In this document: positions 42,248-50,083 of the stretch, one piece after another
Layout of the letters: the number at the start of each line of letters is the position of its first letter
How positions within the stretch are numbered: the first letter of the stretch is position 1
NCBI RefSeq assembly: GCF_030816915.1
Contig: NZ_JAUSYN010000002.1
Span: forward strand, 2,493,501 to 2,557,500
Source: Streptomyces sp. B3I8
Lineage (GTDB): Bacteria; Actinomycetota; Actinomycetes; Streptomycetales; Streptomycetaceae
Direction: 5' to 3'
Length of the DNA stretch: 64,000 nt
Position numbers and translations under genes: made by a program
The notes under the pieces: generated by a model
Seen by the model: only the letters and a program-made list of their open reading frames with translations
Told to the model about the DNA's origin: nothing
Databases searched by the model: none

Positions 42248-42979
42248 TCACACCTGCACGATCGGCTCCCGCGTGAACAGCGCCCCCATCCTCGGCGCGT
42301 TCACCCGCCGGTCCGCCAGCCGCAGTCCCTCCCACACGGTGACCTGGTTCGCCGTGAGCACCGGCTTGCCGAGAGCCTCCTCCAGTTCCCTCACACACGC
42401 CGCCGTGTGCAGCGCGGTGTTCGGCAGCAGGACCGCCTGTGCCTGGGGGTGGTCGCTCTCACGGGCCAGGCGAAGGACGTCCTCCGGACCCCAGCGGGCC
42501 ACCTCCGCCGCCGTTTCGACGCCCGCACCCCGTACGGCGACGACCTCGACGCCCGCCGCGCCCAGGAACTCAGCGAACAGTGCGGCCACGTCCTCGGGGT
42601 AGGTCGCCGCGACGGCGACGCGGTGCGCGCCGACCTCCTGGACCGCGCGGACGAACCCGAAGGAGGTCGCGGAGGCGGGCAGGCCGGCGGCGCGGGCGAG
42701 GTTGCGGACCTGGTCGCGGGCGCCGTCCCAGCCGTGGACGAAGCTCGCGCTGGTGGAGGCGAGGACGACGGCCTCGGCGCCGGAGAGGCGGAGGCGTTCG
42801 ACGCCGGCGGCGAGGTGTTCGGGGGAGCCGAGTTCGCGGAGGGCGTCCACGTGGTGGGCGTCCTCGCCGATCTCCGTGTGCACGAGGTCGACTCGGATGT
42901 CGCTGCCCAGTAGTTGCTCGATGCGGGGGTAGTCGTCCTCGGCGGAGTGGCCCGGGTAGAGGAGTCCGAGTGCGGTCAT
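42248..42979 (-). CDS. EutA / maleate isomerase-like (Asp/Glu racemase superfamily) protein
   Basis: A 243-aa cytosolic protein of the Asp/Glu/hydantoin racemase superfamily, nearest to maleate cis-trans isomerase and the ectoine-utilisation protein EutA. Usual members have a catalytic Cys in an ACTSGS-like motif and a second near the C-terminus; here the first region reads LASTSASFVHG and the second VLLPNTALHTAA, so both positions lack Cys. GAAAGG precedes ATG 42979. It is divergent from ehuBCDA, the ectoine-type importer, which supports a EutA-like role, but eutB-eutE are not in the window. It is flanked by repeats R3 and R4 in inverted order. Confidence 0.72.
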   Translation of the reverse strand: MTALGLLYPGHSAEDDYPRIEQLLGSDIRVDLVHTEIGEDAHHVDALRELGSPEHLAAGVERLRLSGAEAVVLASTSASFVHGWDGARDQVRNLARAAGLPASATSFGFVRAVQEVGAHRVAVAATYPEDVAALFAEFLGAAGVEVVAVRGAGVETAAEVARWGPEDVLRLARESDHPQAQAVLLPNTALHTAACVRELEEALGKPVLTANQVTVWEGLRLADRRVNAPRMGALFTREPIVQV

Positions 42980-43054
42980 GCCCGACCTTTCTGTGGTGGT
43001 GTGGGTTGTACGGGTACCCCGGGGTTGAGGGCGCATCCTCCGGGGCGCGGGGGG

Positions 43055-43230
43055 AGTTTTCACCCCCGCGCCCCGGCCCTTCCCGTCACCACAAGGGGCT
43101 CCGCCCCTTTGACCCCGGGAGAGCGCGGGTGAGAGCTTCTCGCGCCTGCGCGGCGGTAGCGGTAGCGGTAGCGGTAGCGGTAGCCCCAGATTCAGTACGG
43201 CCCCGCGCCCCTTACGGGGCGCCCCCTGGC
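43055..43230. repeat. Dispersed GC-rich intergenic repeat, copy R4, with (GGTAGC)5
   Basis: Inverse of R3 in its first half (CCCTTCCCGTC, hairpin AAGGGGCTCCGCCCCTT) and forward in its second (CTTCTCGCGCC, GCCCCGCGCCCCTTACGGGG). Five perfect copies of GGTAGC lie at 43155-43184. It fills most of the 341 bp between the racemase-like gene and ehuB. Confidence 0.75.
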
Positions 43231-43320
43231 GTCCCCGCCGAGTTCCCCCGTCCACCGATCAACCCGCGCCATAAAAAATTCGTACGCATGACTTTCTTGC
43301 GCTTGGGTAGCGGCGGGCCC

Positions 43321-44226
43321 ATGGCCTCCCCACCTTTGCACAGTGCACGCATACCCCGGCCCAGTAGGCGGACGCTGCTCGCCGGTGCCGCCGGCCTCGT
43401 CGTGCCGGTCGCCGCCGGTTGCAGCCGGGTCGCGACGGCCTCGACCAGCGGCGGAGGCGAACTCCTGGACCGACTGAGAGCCCAGGGGGTCGTTCGGCTG
43501 GGAATCGCCGGTGAGATCCCCTTCGGCTACATCGACAAGAACGGCGACCTGACCGGCGAGGCACCGGAGCTGGCCAGAGTGATCTTCAAACGCCTCGGCG
43601 TCGACCGCGTCCAGGCCGTGCCGACGGAGTTCGGCTCGCTGATCCCGGGACTGAACTCGCAGCAGTTCGACGTCGTCTCCGCGGGGATGTACATCAACCC
43701 CGAACGCTGCGAGCAGGTGATCTTCGCCGATCCCGACTACCAGATGCTGGACTCCTTCGTCGTCCGCAAGGGCAACCCCAAGGGGCTGCACAACTACCAG
43801 GACGTCGTGAAGAAGAAGGCGAAGTTCGCCACCGGCACCGGATACGCGGAGATCGCCTACGCGGTGGGGGCCGGTTACAAGGAGAGCGACATCCTGATCG
43901 TCCCGGACCAGGTGGCCGGGATGAACGCCGTGGAGGCGGGCCGCGCCGACGTGTTCGCGGCGACGGCGGTCACCGCCCGCCAGGTCGTGCGGAAGTCCCG
44001 CAAGGCCGAGGCGACCGAGGCCTTCAAACCGCTCGTCGACGGCAAACCGCACGTCGACGGCGGCGGATTCGCCTTCCGGCCCACCGAGACCAGGCTGCGC
44101 GACGCCTTCAACGCGGAGCTGCGCAAGCTCAAGGAGAGCGGTGAACTGCTCCGGATCATCAAGCCGTTCGGCTTCACGAAGGACGAGATGACCGGCATGA
44201 CCGCGAAGGAGCTCTGCGGCCGATGA
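43321..44226 (+). CDS. ehuB: ABC transporter substrate-binding lipoprotein EhuB-like
   Basis: A 301-aa binding protein of family 3 (amino-acid/ectoine type). The N-terminus carries a twin-arginine-like SRRTLLAG and a lipobox VAAGCS, so it is an exported lipoprotein. The fold begins GVVRLGIAGEIPFGYIDKNG and continues with FGSLIPGLNSQQFDVVSAGMYINPERC, typical of EhuB. It should bind ectoine/hydroxyectoine or an amino acid. ATG at 43321 is chosen to place the signal correctly; an ATG at 43288 lies in frame. An AT-rich stretch (43271-43280) marks the promoter. The stop overlaps ehuC by ATGA. Confidence 0.83.
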   Translation: MASPPLHSARIPRPSRRTLLAGAAGLVVPVAAGCSRVATASTSGGGELLDRLRAQGVVRLGIAGEIPFGYIDKNGDLTGEAPELARVIFKRLGVDRVQAVPTEFGSLIPGLNSQQFDVVSAGMYINPERCEQVIFADPDYQMLDSFVVRKGNPKGLHNYQDVVKKKAKFATGTGYAEIAYAVGAGYKESDILIVPDQVAGMNAVEAGRADVFAATAVTARQVVRKSRKAEATEAFKPLVDGKPHVDGGGFAFRPTETRLRDAFNAELRKLKESGELLRIIKPFGFTKDEMTGMTAKELCGR

Positions 44227-44996
44227 CCTCCGGTCTGTGGGAACTCGTCCTGAAGGGCATCTGGGTCACGGTCCAGCTCCTCTTCCTCAGCGCGCTGCTG
44301 GCCACCGGCGTCTCCTTCGTCGTCGGCATCGCCCGCACCCACCGGCTGTGGATCGTCCGCTTCCTCGCGGGCTTCTACACCGAGGTGTTCCGCGGGACCT
44401 CCGCGCTCATCATGATCTTCTGGGTGTTCTTCGTACTGCCGCCCGCGTTCGGCTGGCAGCTCGTGCCCCTGTGGGCCGGCACGCTCGCGCTCGGCCTGAC
44501 CTACGGGGCGTACGGCGCCGAGATCGTGCGCGGCGCCCTGACCGCCGTCGACCCGGCGCAGCGCGAGGGCGGCGTGGCGCTCAACTTCACACCCTGGCAG
44601 CGGACGCGCAAGATCCTGCTGCCGCAGGCCGTGCCGGAGATGATCCCGCCCTTCTCCAACCTGCTGATCGAGCTGCTCAAGGGCACTGCGCTGGTGTCCG
44701 TCATGGGCATGGGCGATCTGACGTTCAGCGCCAAGCTGGTGCGGCTCGCGCTGCAGGAGAGCGCGGAGATCTACACGTACATCCTGGTCATCTACTTCGT
44801 GATCGCCTTCCTGCTCACGCGCGTCATGCGCCGGCTCGAACGGAATCTGAAGGCCGGACTCGGGCAGGGGCCGACGCGGCCGTCGCGGTTCGCGCTGAGA
44901 CGCGACACAGCGGGCGCCTCGGGCGTGTCCACGCCGACCGGTACAGGAACTACAGGTACCGCCGGCGTGCGCGCCGGGGTCGGAGGTGACTCGTGA
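44223..44996 (+). CDS. ehuC: Amino-acid/ectoine ABC transporter permease EhuC-like
   Basis: A 257-aa membrane permease of the HisM type with five helices. The N-terminal GIWVTVQLLFLSALLATGVSF, TEVFRGTSALIMIFWVFFVL and the EAA-type loop ending LNFTPWQRTRKILLPQAVPEMIPP are characteristic. The last 45 residues are a Thr/Gly-rich cytoplasmic tail partly encoded by short repeats. It is coupled to ehuB by ATGA and to ehuD by GTGA overlaps, so the four genes form one operon. Confidence 0.86.
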   Translation: MTSGLWELVLKGIWVTVQLLFLSALLATGVSFVVGIARTHRLWIVRFLAGFYTEVFRGTSALIMIFWVFFVLPPAFGWQLVPLWAGTLALGLTYGAYGAEIVRGALTAVDPAQREGGVALNFTPWQRTRKILLPQAVPEMIPPFSNLLIELLKGTALVSVMGMGDLTFSAKLVRLALQESAEIYTYILVIYFVIAFLLTRVMRRLERNLKAGLGQGPTRPSRFALRRDTAGASGVSTPTGTGTTGTAGVRAGVGGDS

Positions 44997-45643
44997 CGTG
45001 GGACTGGGGCGCCGTCGCCGACTTCATGCCGCATTTCTGGGACGGGCTGCTGGTCACCCTGAAGTCCCTCGCCCTCGGCTCGCTGATCTCGTTCGCCCTG
45101 GGGCTGGTGTGGGCGCTTCTGATGCGCACGCCGACCCGCTGGGTGCGCTGGCCGGTCGGGGTGGTCACGGAGTTCATCCGCAACACCCCGCTGCTGGTGC
45201 AGCTCTTCTTCCTGTTCTACGTGCTGCCCGAGTGGGGCCTGACCTTCTCCGCGCTGACCACCGGGGTCGTCGCGATCGGCCTGCACTACTCGACGTACAC
45301 CATGCAGGTGTACCGGGCCGGCATCGAGGCCGTCCCCCTCGGGCAGTGGGAGGCGGCCACCGCGCTGAACCTGCCGCTGCGCCGCACGTGGACCGCGGTG
45401 ATCCTGCCGCAGGCGATCCGCCGGGTGGTGCCCGCGCTGGGCAACTACGTGATCTCGATGCTCAAGGACACGCCGCTGCTCATGGCGATCACCGTCCTGG
45501 AGATGCTCGGCCAGGCGCGGCTGTTCTCCCAGGAGCACTTCCAGTTCACCGAGCCGCTGACCGTGATCGGCGTGGCCTTCATCCTCATCTCCTACCCCGC
45601 CTCCCTCCTCCTGCGAGCCCTGGAGCGACGTCTTGTCCGCTGA
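44993..45643 (+). CDS. ehuD: Amino-acid/ectoine ABC transporter permease EhuD-like
   Basis: A 216-aa membrane permease, partner of the preceding protein. Motifs: WDGLLVTLKSLALGSLISF, EFIRNTPLLVQLFFLFYVLP, YRAGIEAVPLGQWEAATALN (EAA loop) and ILPQAIRRVVPALGN. GTG at 44993 overlaps the previous stop, with GGAGGTGA upstream. Together with EhuC it forms the channel and EhuA powers it. Confidence 0.88.
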   Translation: MTWDWGAVADFMPHFWDGLLVTLKSLALGSLISFALGLVWALLMRTPTRWVRWPVGVVTEFIRNTPLLVQLFFLFYVLPEWGLTFSALTTGVVAIGLHYSTYTMQVYRAGIEAVPLGQWEAATALNLPLRRTWTAVILPQAIRRVVPALGNYVISMLKDTPLLMAITVLEMLGQARLFSQEHFQFTEPLTVIGVAFILISYPASLLLRALERRLVR

Positions 45644-46457
45644 CACCCCCCTGATGAAGGAACCCGACGCGCACGCCAACCCGCCGGTCGACGGCGGCGA
45701 GCTGATCCGGTTCGACCAGGTCACCAAGCGCTTCGGCGACAACACCGTCCTCGACCGGCTCGACTTCTCGGTCGACTCCGGCCGGCACGTGACGCTGATC
45801 GGCCCGTCCGGCTCCGGCAAGACGACGATCCTGCGCCTGCTGATGACCCTGACCCGCCCCGACGAGGGCACGATCACGGTCAACGGCGACTGCCTCACCC
45901 ACGAGGAACGGAACGGCAGGCTCGTCCCGGCCCGCGAGAAGCACATACGCGAGGTCCGCAAGAACATCGGCATGGTGTTCCAGCACTTCAACCTGTTCCC
46001 GAACATGAGCGTGCTGCGGAACATCACCGAGGCCCCGGTGACCGTGCTCGGCATGTCCAAGGACGAGGCCGAGGCGCGGGCGCGGGAGCTGCTGGAGCTG
46101 GTGGGCCTGTCCGACAAGGCGGACGCCTACCCGACCCGGCTGTCCGGCGGGCAGCAGCAGCGGGTGGCGATCGCGCGGGCGCTGGCCATGCGGCCGCAGG
46201 TGCTGCTGCTCGACGAGGTGACCTCCGCGCTCGACCCGGAGCTGGTCGCGGGCGTGCTGGACGTGCTGCGTGACATCGCGCGCTCCACGGACATCACGAT
46301 GCTCTGCGTGACGCACGAGATGGGCTTCGCGCGGGACATCTCCGACCAGGTGCTGATGTTCGACTCCGGCCGTGTCATCGAGTCGGGCCCGCCGGACAGG
46401 ATCTTCGGCGAACCCGAGCACGCGCGTACGAGGGAATTCCTCAGCGCGGTGCTGTGA
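45633..46457 (+). CDS. ehuA: Amino-acid/ectoine ABC transporter ATPase EhuA-like
   Basis: A 274-aa ATP-binding subunit. Walker A GPSGSGKTT, Q-loop VFQHFNLFPNMSV, signature LSGGQQQRVAIARAL, Walker B VLLLDEVTSALDPE (Val where Pro is usual) and switch His VTHEMGFARD are all present. A TTG at 45633 overlapping the ehuD stop, with GGAG upstream, is the most likely start; ATG 45654 lacks a ribosome binding site. It closes the ehuBCDA operon; repeats and a hairpin follow. Confidence 0.9.
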   Translation: MSADTPLMKEPDAHANPPVDGGELIRFDQVTKRFGDNTVLDRLDFSVDSGRHVTLIGPSGSGKTTILRLLMTLTRPDEGTITVNGDCLTHEERNGRLVPAREKHIREVRKNIGMVFQHFNLFPNMSVLRNITEAPVTVLGMSKDEAEARARELLELVGLSDKADAYPTRLSGGQQQRVAIARALAMRPQVLLLDEVTSALDPELVAGVLDVLRDIARSTDITMLCVTHEMGFARDISDQVLMFDSGRVIESGPPDRIFGEPEHARTREFLSAVL

Positions 46458-46473
46458 CCGTGTCCCGCCCGGG

Positions 46474-46528
46474 TCCTCGTACGGGTCCCTCGTACGGGTC
46501 CCTCGTACGGAACCCGTACGGGGACCCG
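46474..46528 (+). terminator. Tandem repeats forming an imperfect hairpin after ehuA
   Basis: Three copies of a 13-14-bp unit TCGTACGGGTCCC are followed by CCGTACGGGGACCC, which pairs with the last unit except for one bulge. Likely terminator of the ehu operon. Confidence 0.6.
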
Positions 46529-46634
46529 CGCGCCCCCACGGACTTCGGCGTCGTCCGCTTCCCGACCCCCCGTTCGGCCCTGTCGTGGACGGCAGCCGAC
46601 CGTCCGGAGAATGGCCCGAAGCGCAGGGGGAGCC

Positions 46635-47408
46635 GTGGCGCCGACCCAGGAACCGACCACCCAGGAACCGACCGCCCCGTACCGTTCGGCCCAGGACGCG
46701 CTGCGCGTCCTGGAGTCCGTCTCCCGGCGCCCCGCCGGGGTCACCGCCGCGGAACTGGCCCGCCGCACAGGCCTGACCGGAGACCGGCTGAGCGCGCTGT
46801 TGCGCATGCTCAGCGAGGAGGCCTACGTCGTCCGGACCGCCGACGGCGCCTACGTCACCGGCGCCGCGCTCCGCCGGCTGGGCGCCGCACACGGCCGCGA
46901 CCGGGCGGTGCGCGAGAAGCTCCAGCACACCCTGGACCGGCTGCGCGACTGTGCCGGCGCGGCGATCTACGTCAGCCGTTACCTCGACGGCGAGGTCCAC
47001 GTCACCCAGTGCGCGCAGAGTGCGTCCGCGCCGGCGGTGCACGAGTGGGTCGACTTCCGCTCCGCAGCCCACGCCGGCGCGATCGGCAAGAGCCTGCTCG
47101 GCCAGCTCGACGTGGGCGGCCGCCGCGACCACCTCGCCCGGCACCGGCCGGCCCGGCTCACCTCGCGGACCATCACCAGCGAGCGCGCGCTGCTCTCCCG
47201 GCTCGCCGCCCAGCCGCCGACGGTTTTGGCCCTCGACCTCCAGGAGTACGCCGTCGGCACGGTCTGCGCGGCGGTGCCGATCACCGTGGGTTCCAGGGTG
47301 GGCTGCCTGGCCCTGTCGCTCCCGGCAGAGCAGGCGCACCGGCTGCTCCAGGCGGCGGAACGTCTGAACCGGGGCGCGGTGCCGGTTCTGCTCTCCCTGA
47401 CGATCTGA
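46635..47408 (+). CDS. IclR-family transcriptional regulator
   Basis: A 257-aa regulator with an N-terminal winged helix (SAQDALRVLESVSRRPAGVTAAELARRTGL) read in pieces as SAQDALRVLESV and TAAELARRTGLTGDRLSALL, and a C-terminal effector domain (FRSAAHAGAIGKSLL, VGSRVGCLALSLP). GTG at 46635 is used; ATG at 46611 in the same frame is equally possible. It follows the ehu operon by about 175 bp on the same strand and is a candidate regulator of it, sensing a transported compound or breakdown product. A tRNA gene follows 105 bp downstream. Confidence 0.82.
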   Translation: MAPTQEPTTQEPTAPYRSAQDALRVLESVSRRPAGVTAAELARRTGLTGDRLSALLRMLSEEAYVVRTADGAYVTGAALRRLGAAHGRDRAVREKLQHTLDRLRDCAGAAIYVSRYLDGEVHVTQCAQSASAPAVHEWVDFRSAAHAGAIGKSLLGQLDVGGRRDHLARHRPARLTSRTITSERALLSRLAAQPPTVLALDLQEYAVGTVCAAVPITVGSRVGCLALSLPAEQAHRLLQAAERLNRGAVPVLLSLTI

Positions 47409-47512
47409 CGACCGAGCGGGTCCGCCGCCCGGGTCCTGGTCGGCAGCACCCCCGCGGACCAGGTACTATTTTCTCCGTCGCCGGAACGCGTGAGCGTGAA
47501 GGCGGGAGTCAT

Positions 47513-47586
47513 GCGCCGCTAGCTCAGTTGGTTAGAGCAGCTGACTCTTAATCAGCGGGTCCGGGGTTCGAGTCCCTGGCGGCGCA
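47513..47586 (+). tRNA. tRNA-Lys (anticodon CTT), copy 2
   Basis: Same 74-nt sequence as copy 1: acceptor GCGCCGC/GCGGCGC and loop CTCTTAA. CCA not encoded. Confidence 0.96.
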
Positions 47587-47588
47587 CC

Positions 47589-47626
47589 GAAGAGAGGCCC
47601 CTCGCCCACGGCGGGGGGCCTCTTTC
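47589..47626 (+). terminator. Hairpin after tRNA-Lys copy 2
   Basis: GAAGAGAGGCCCC pairs with GGGGGGCCTCTTTC with small internal mismatches, followed by CGTACT. Confidence 0.75.
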
Positions 47627-47737
47627 GTACTGCCGATCGCGCCGAGTCCTCGCGCTTGCCGATCACGCCGGCCCTCTCGCTCCCCTCCCCCTCACGCGTC
47701 CTCCCCTCACTCGTCCTCCCTCGCGCCGGCCCTCGCG

Positions 47738-48670
47738 TCAGCCCTCCAGTTCCGCCATCCTCCGCCCTCGCAGCCACTCCGCGATCTCCGCCACGTAGGC
47801 GATCCGCGTCACCCGCACCGCGCGCACCTCCAGGCCCACCTCCTCCACGTCCTGCGCCACCCACCTGGTCAGCGCGTCCCCCAGCGCCCCGGCGTCCCGC
47901 AGGGTCACCCCGCCCCGCGCGGCCGAGCCGCCCACCGGGACCTGCGGCACCAGCCGGGCCAGCGCCGCCTCGACGCACTCCGCCAGGTACCGCCGGCGCC
48001 CCTCGGCTCCGCGCAGCGCCCGCGCGGAGCCGCGGAGCCGCCAGGTCACCAGGACCGACACCGACAGCTCCAGCCCGTTCGCGTCGCACACCGGCACCGG
48101 CTCGCTGCGCCAGTGCCGCAGCCGCGGGCCGACTCGGCGCCGTACCCGGGCCCGCCCCGCGCGCCCGCGCGCGAGCCCCACGAGGCCGACGGCACCGAGC
48201 GCCCCCGCCCCTGCGTACGCCGCCCACTGCGCGGGCCCGAGCCCCGTCCCCGCGGGCCAGACCGGACCGGCGAGCGGTGGGAGCACACCGGCCCACCAGG
48301 ACGTGAGCACGCACCCCGTCGCCCCGCAGACCCCGGCCAGCACACCGAGCGCGCCGGGTCGCAGCCGGACCGGCCGCCCGTCCTCACCGGCCGACGGGAC
48401 CGCTGCCACCGGGGGTGCCGGCGACACCGCCGCCACCGAGGACGCCGACGGCAGCGATCGGGGCCGCACCCCCGACGCCGCGAACACCGCCCGGACCGGC
48501 CCGCCCGTGGCCGCCCCGGCCGGCCCGGACGCCTCCGGCGCCTCCACCGGCGCCGCGCCCCCGGGATCGTCCCGGAAGAGCAGATGGACGGGGATCTCCA
48601 GGGTGGACTCGCCATGGATGACCCGTCCGTGCCGCGCGGGCCCCTCCGTCCGGGAAGTCGTCGTACTCAT
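47738..48670 (-). CDS. Membrane protein with band-7/SPFH-like cytoplasmic domain
   Basis: A 310-aa protein: hydrophilic N-terminal region of about 105 residues with Pro/Ala stretches (SSVAAVSPAPPVAAVPSAG), two membrane segments (about 108-128 and 138-160), then a basic turn (RGRAGRARVRRRVGPRLRH) and a cytoplasmic domain with NGLELSVSVLVTWRL and EEVGLEVRAVRVTRIAYV, reminiscent of SPFH/band-7 proteins. GGAGGG 5 bp before ATG 48670 is a clear ribosome binding site. It lies alone between two tRNA-Lys genes on the other strand. The SPFH link is tentative. Confidence 0.7.
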   Translation of the reverse strand: MSTTTSRTEGPARHGRVIHGESTLEIPVHLLFRDDPGGAAPVEAPEASGPAGAATGGPVRAVFAASGVRPRSLPSASSVAAVSPAPPVAAVPSAGEDGRPVRLRPGALGVLAGVCGATGCVLTSWWAGVLPPLAGPVWPAGTGLGPAQWAAYAGAGALGAVGLVGLARGRAGRARVRRRVGPRLRHWRSEPVPVCDANGLELSVSVLVTWRLRGSARALRGAEGRRRYLAECVEAALARLVPQVPVGGSAARGGVTLRDAGALGDALTRWVAQDVEEVGLEVRAVRVTRIAYVAEIAEWLRGRRMAELEG

Positions 48671-48907
48671 CGATGCCCTCCAAGCCTCCGCGCCGGAAGT
48701 TGCGCCGTACGGGGTGCGCTCCGCGTCCGCGCGGTCCGCCCGGCTGCCGGAAGGACGAGTTCCGGTGCCGCGGACATGCCCTCTCCGCACCACGGCCAGT
48801 GTTCCGGCGGTCCGGACGAACCGCACGTCCACCGGGCGAACGGCGTACGCGCCCGCCGGTGGTCCGGAGCACCCCGCGGCGTCCGGTAAAGTTTTCGGGG
48901 TCAGCGG

Positions 48908-48981
48908 GCGCCGCTAGCTCAGTTGGTTAGAGCAGCTGACTCTTAATCAGCGGGTCCGGGGTTCGAGTCCCTGGCGGCGCA
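48908..48981 (+). tRNA. tRNA-Lys (anticodon CTT), copy 3
   Basis: Same 74-nt sequence as copies 1 and 2. Confidence 0.96.
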
Positions 48982-48986
48982 CGACC

Positions 48987-49020
48987 GGAAAGGCCCCCCG
49001 TGGGAGCGGGGGGCCTTTCC
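48987..49020 (+). terminator. Hairpin after tRNA-Lys copy 3
   Basis: GGAAAGGCCCCCC (48987-48999) pairs perfectly with GGGGGGCCTTTCC (49008-49020), loop of 8 nt. Confidence 0.85.
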
Positions 49021-49051
49021 GTATGCCCCGGCAGGCACGCGCCCGGTCGGC

Positions 49052-49996
49052 TCAGCGCGCGTTGCCCGCGCGCAGCCAGGCGAGGTAGTCGGCGGCCGCC
49101 CGCTCGGTGTCGTACTCGGGCCGGTACCCGGTGTCCTGCCGCAGCCGGTCGATGTCGAGGACCATGTGCGGCCCGCCGCCCCCGGCGGGGACGTCGACCC
49201 GGGCGTCCGGGACCACCTTCCTGATCGCCTCGACGATCTCGGCGTTGGTCGTGGCCCGCCCCGAACCCACGTTGTACGTACGGTGGTTGAGCCTGTCCGC
49301 GAGCTGGAGGAGGGCGATGGCCCGACCGGTGTCCTTGACGTAGTTCAGGTCGAGCCCGTCGTCGGCGGAGGCGGGACCCATGAGTCCGGACAGGTCCGGC
49401 GCCGTGCCGTGGGCGGCGGCGTGGACGAGGGCGGGTGCGGCGAAGAACGGGTCGGCGTGTCCGAGCGGGCCCCAGGTCCCGGAGATGCGGTAGTCGACGA
49501 TGTCGACGTCCGAGTGACCGTCGAGGAATCCGCCCAGCAGTTCGCCGACCTTCTTGAAGGTGGGGATCGAGACGGCCGCGCTCATCGCCAGCGGAGCGTC
49601 CTCGCGCAGCGGGCGGCCGTGGTCGATGCCGCCGTAGACGCCGATGGTGCTGGCGAGGCCGAGACGGCGCACGCCCCACTCCTCGGCCGCCTGCACGATG
49701 TTCAGCAGCCCGTCGAGCGACCGCCGGGTGGCCTCGACCGCCCCCTCGGGCATGGGCGGCCAGGGGTACGAACCCGCCAGGTGCACGATACCCGTGACGG
49801 TGTGCCGTCGGCCGAGCCCGAGCAGGGACTCGCGATCGGTGACGTCCGCCTGTTCCACGGTCACCCCCTTCGCGTCGAGGAAGGAGGGGAGCGGGCGGGC
49901 GTGGCGTTGGACCACGAGGCACTCCTCGCCCTGGTCGAGCAGTGCGCGCACGGTGTGGGACCCGATGAAGCCGAGGCCTCCGGTGACAAGAAGCAT
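49052..49996 (-). CDS. NAD-dependent epimerase/dehydratase family protein
   Basis: A 314-aa extended short-chain dehydrogenase. Residues 3-12 give the nucleotide-binding TGGLGFIGSH; ADVTDRESL, VHLAGSYPWPP and ASTIGVYGG follow the family order, and the C-terminal part has TYNVGSGRATTNAEIVEAI. In place of the usual YxxxK the region reads IPTFKKVGEL, so Tyr is replaced by Phe and activity may be altered. GAAGGG precedes ATG 49996. A perfect 18-bp inverted repeat (50020-50064) just upstream is its probable operator. Downstream lies tRNA-Lys copy 3, convergent. Confidence 0.84.
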   Translation of the reverse strand: MLLVTGGLGFIGSHTVRALLDQGEECLVVQRHARPLPSFLDAKGVTVEQADVTDRESLLGLGRRHTVTGIVHLAGSYPWPPMPEGAVEATRRSLDGLLNIVQAAEEWGVRRLGLASTIGVYGGIDHGRPLREDAPLAMSAAVSIPTFKKVGELLGGFLDGHSDVDIVDYRISGTWGPLGHADPFFAAPALVHAAAHGTAPDLSGLMGPASADDGLDLNYVKDTGRAIALLQLADRLNHRTYNVGSGRATTNAEIVEAIRKVVPDARVDVPAGGGGPHMVLDIDRLRQDTGYRPEYDTERAAADYLAWLRAGNAR

Positions 49997-50019
49997 GGTG
50001 CACCCTTCGGGCGACAGTT

Positions 50020-50064
50020 AAGCGGAACGTTGTTCCGACTACATTACGGAACAACGTTCCGCTT
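50020..50064. promoter_or_regulatory. Large perfect inverted repeat operator upstream of the epimerase
   Basis: AAGCGGAACGTTGTTCCG (50020-50037) and its exact complement (50047-50064) flank ACTACATTA. Each arm also holds its own dyad GGAAC-GTT-GTTCC, giving two nested sites, as for TetR-type repressors binding as paired dimers. Confidence 0.8.
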
Positions 50065-50083
50065 GGCAATCGCGGGGCTGCGG

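Noticed and set aside
42103..43230. Insertion sequence bounded by R3 and R4
   Set aside because: The enclosed gene is a racemase-like enzyme, not a transposase, the repeats are imperfectly inverted, and no target duplication was found.
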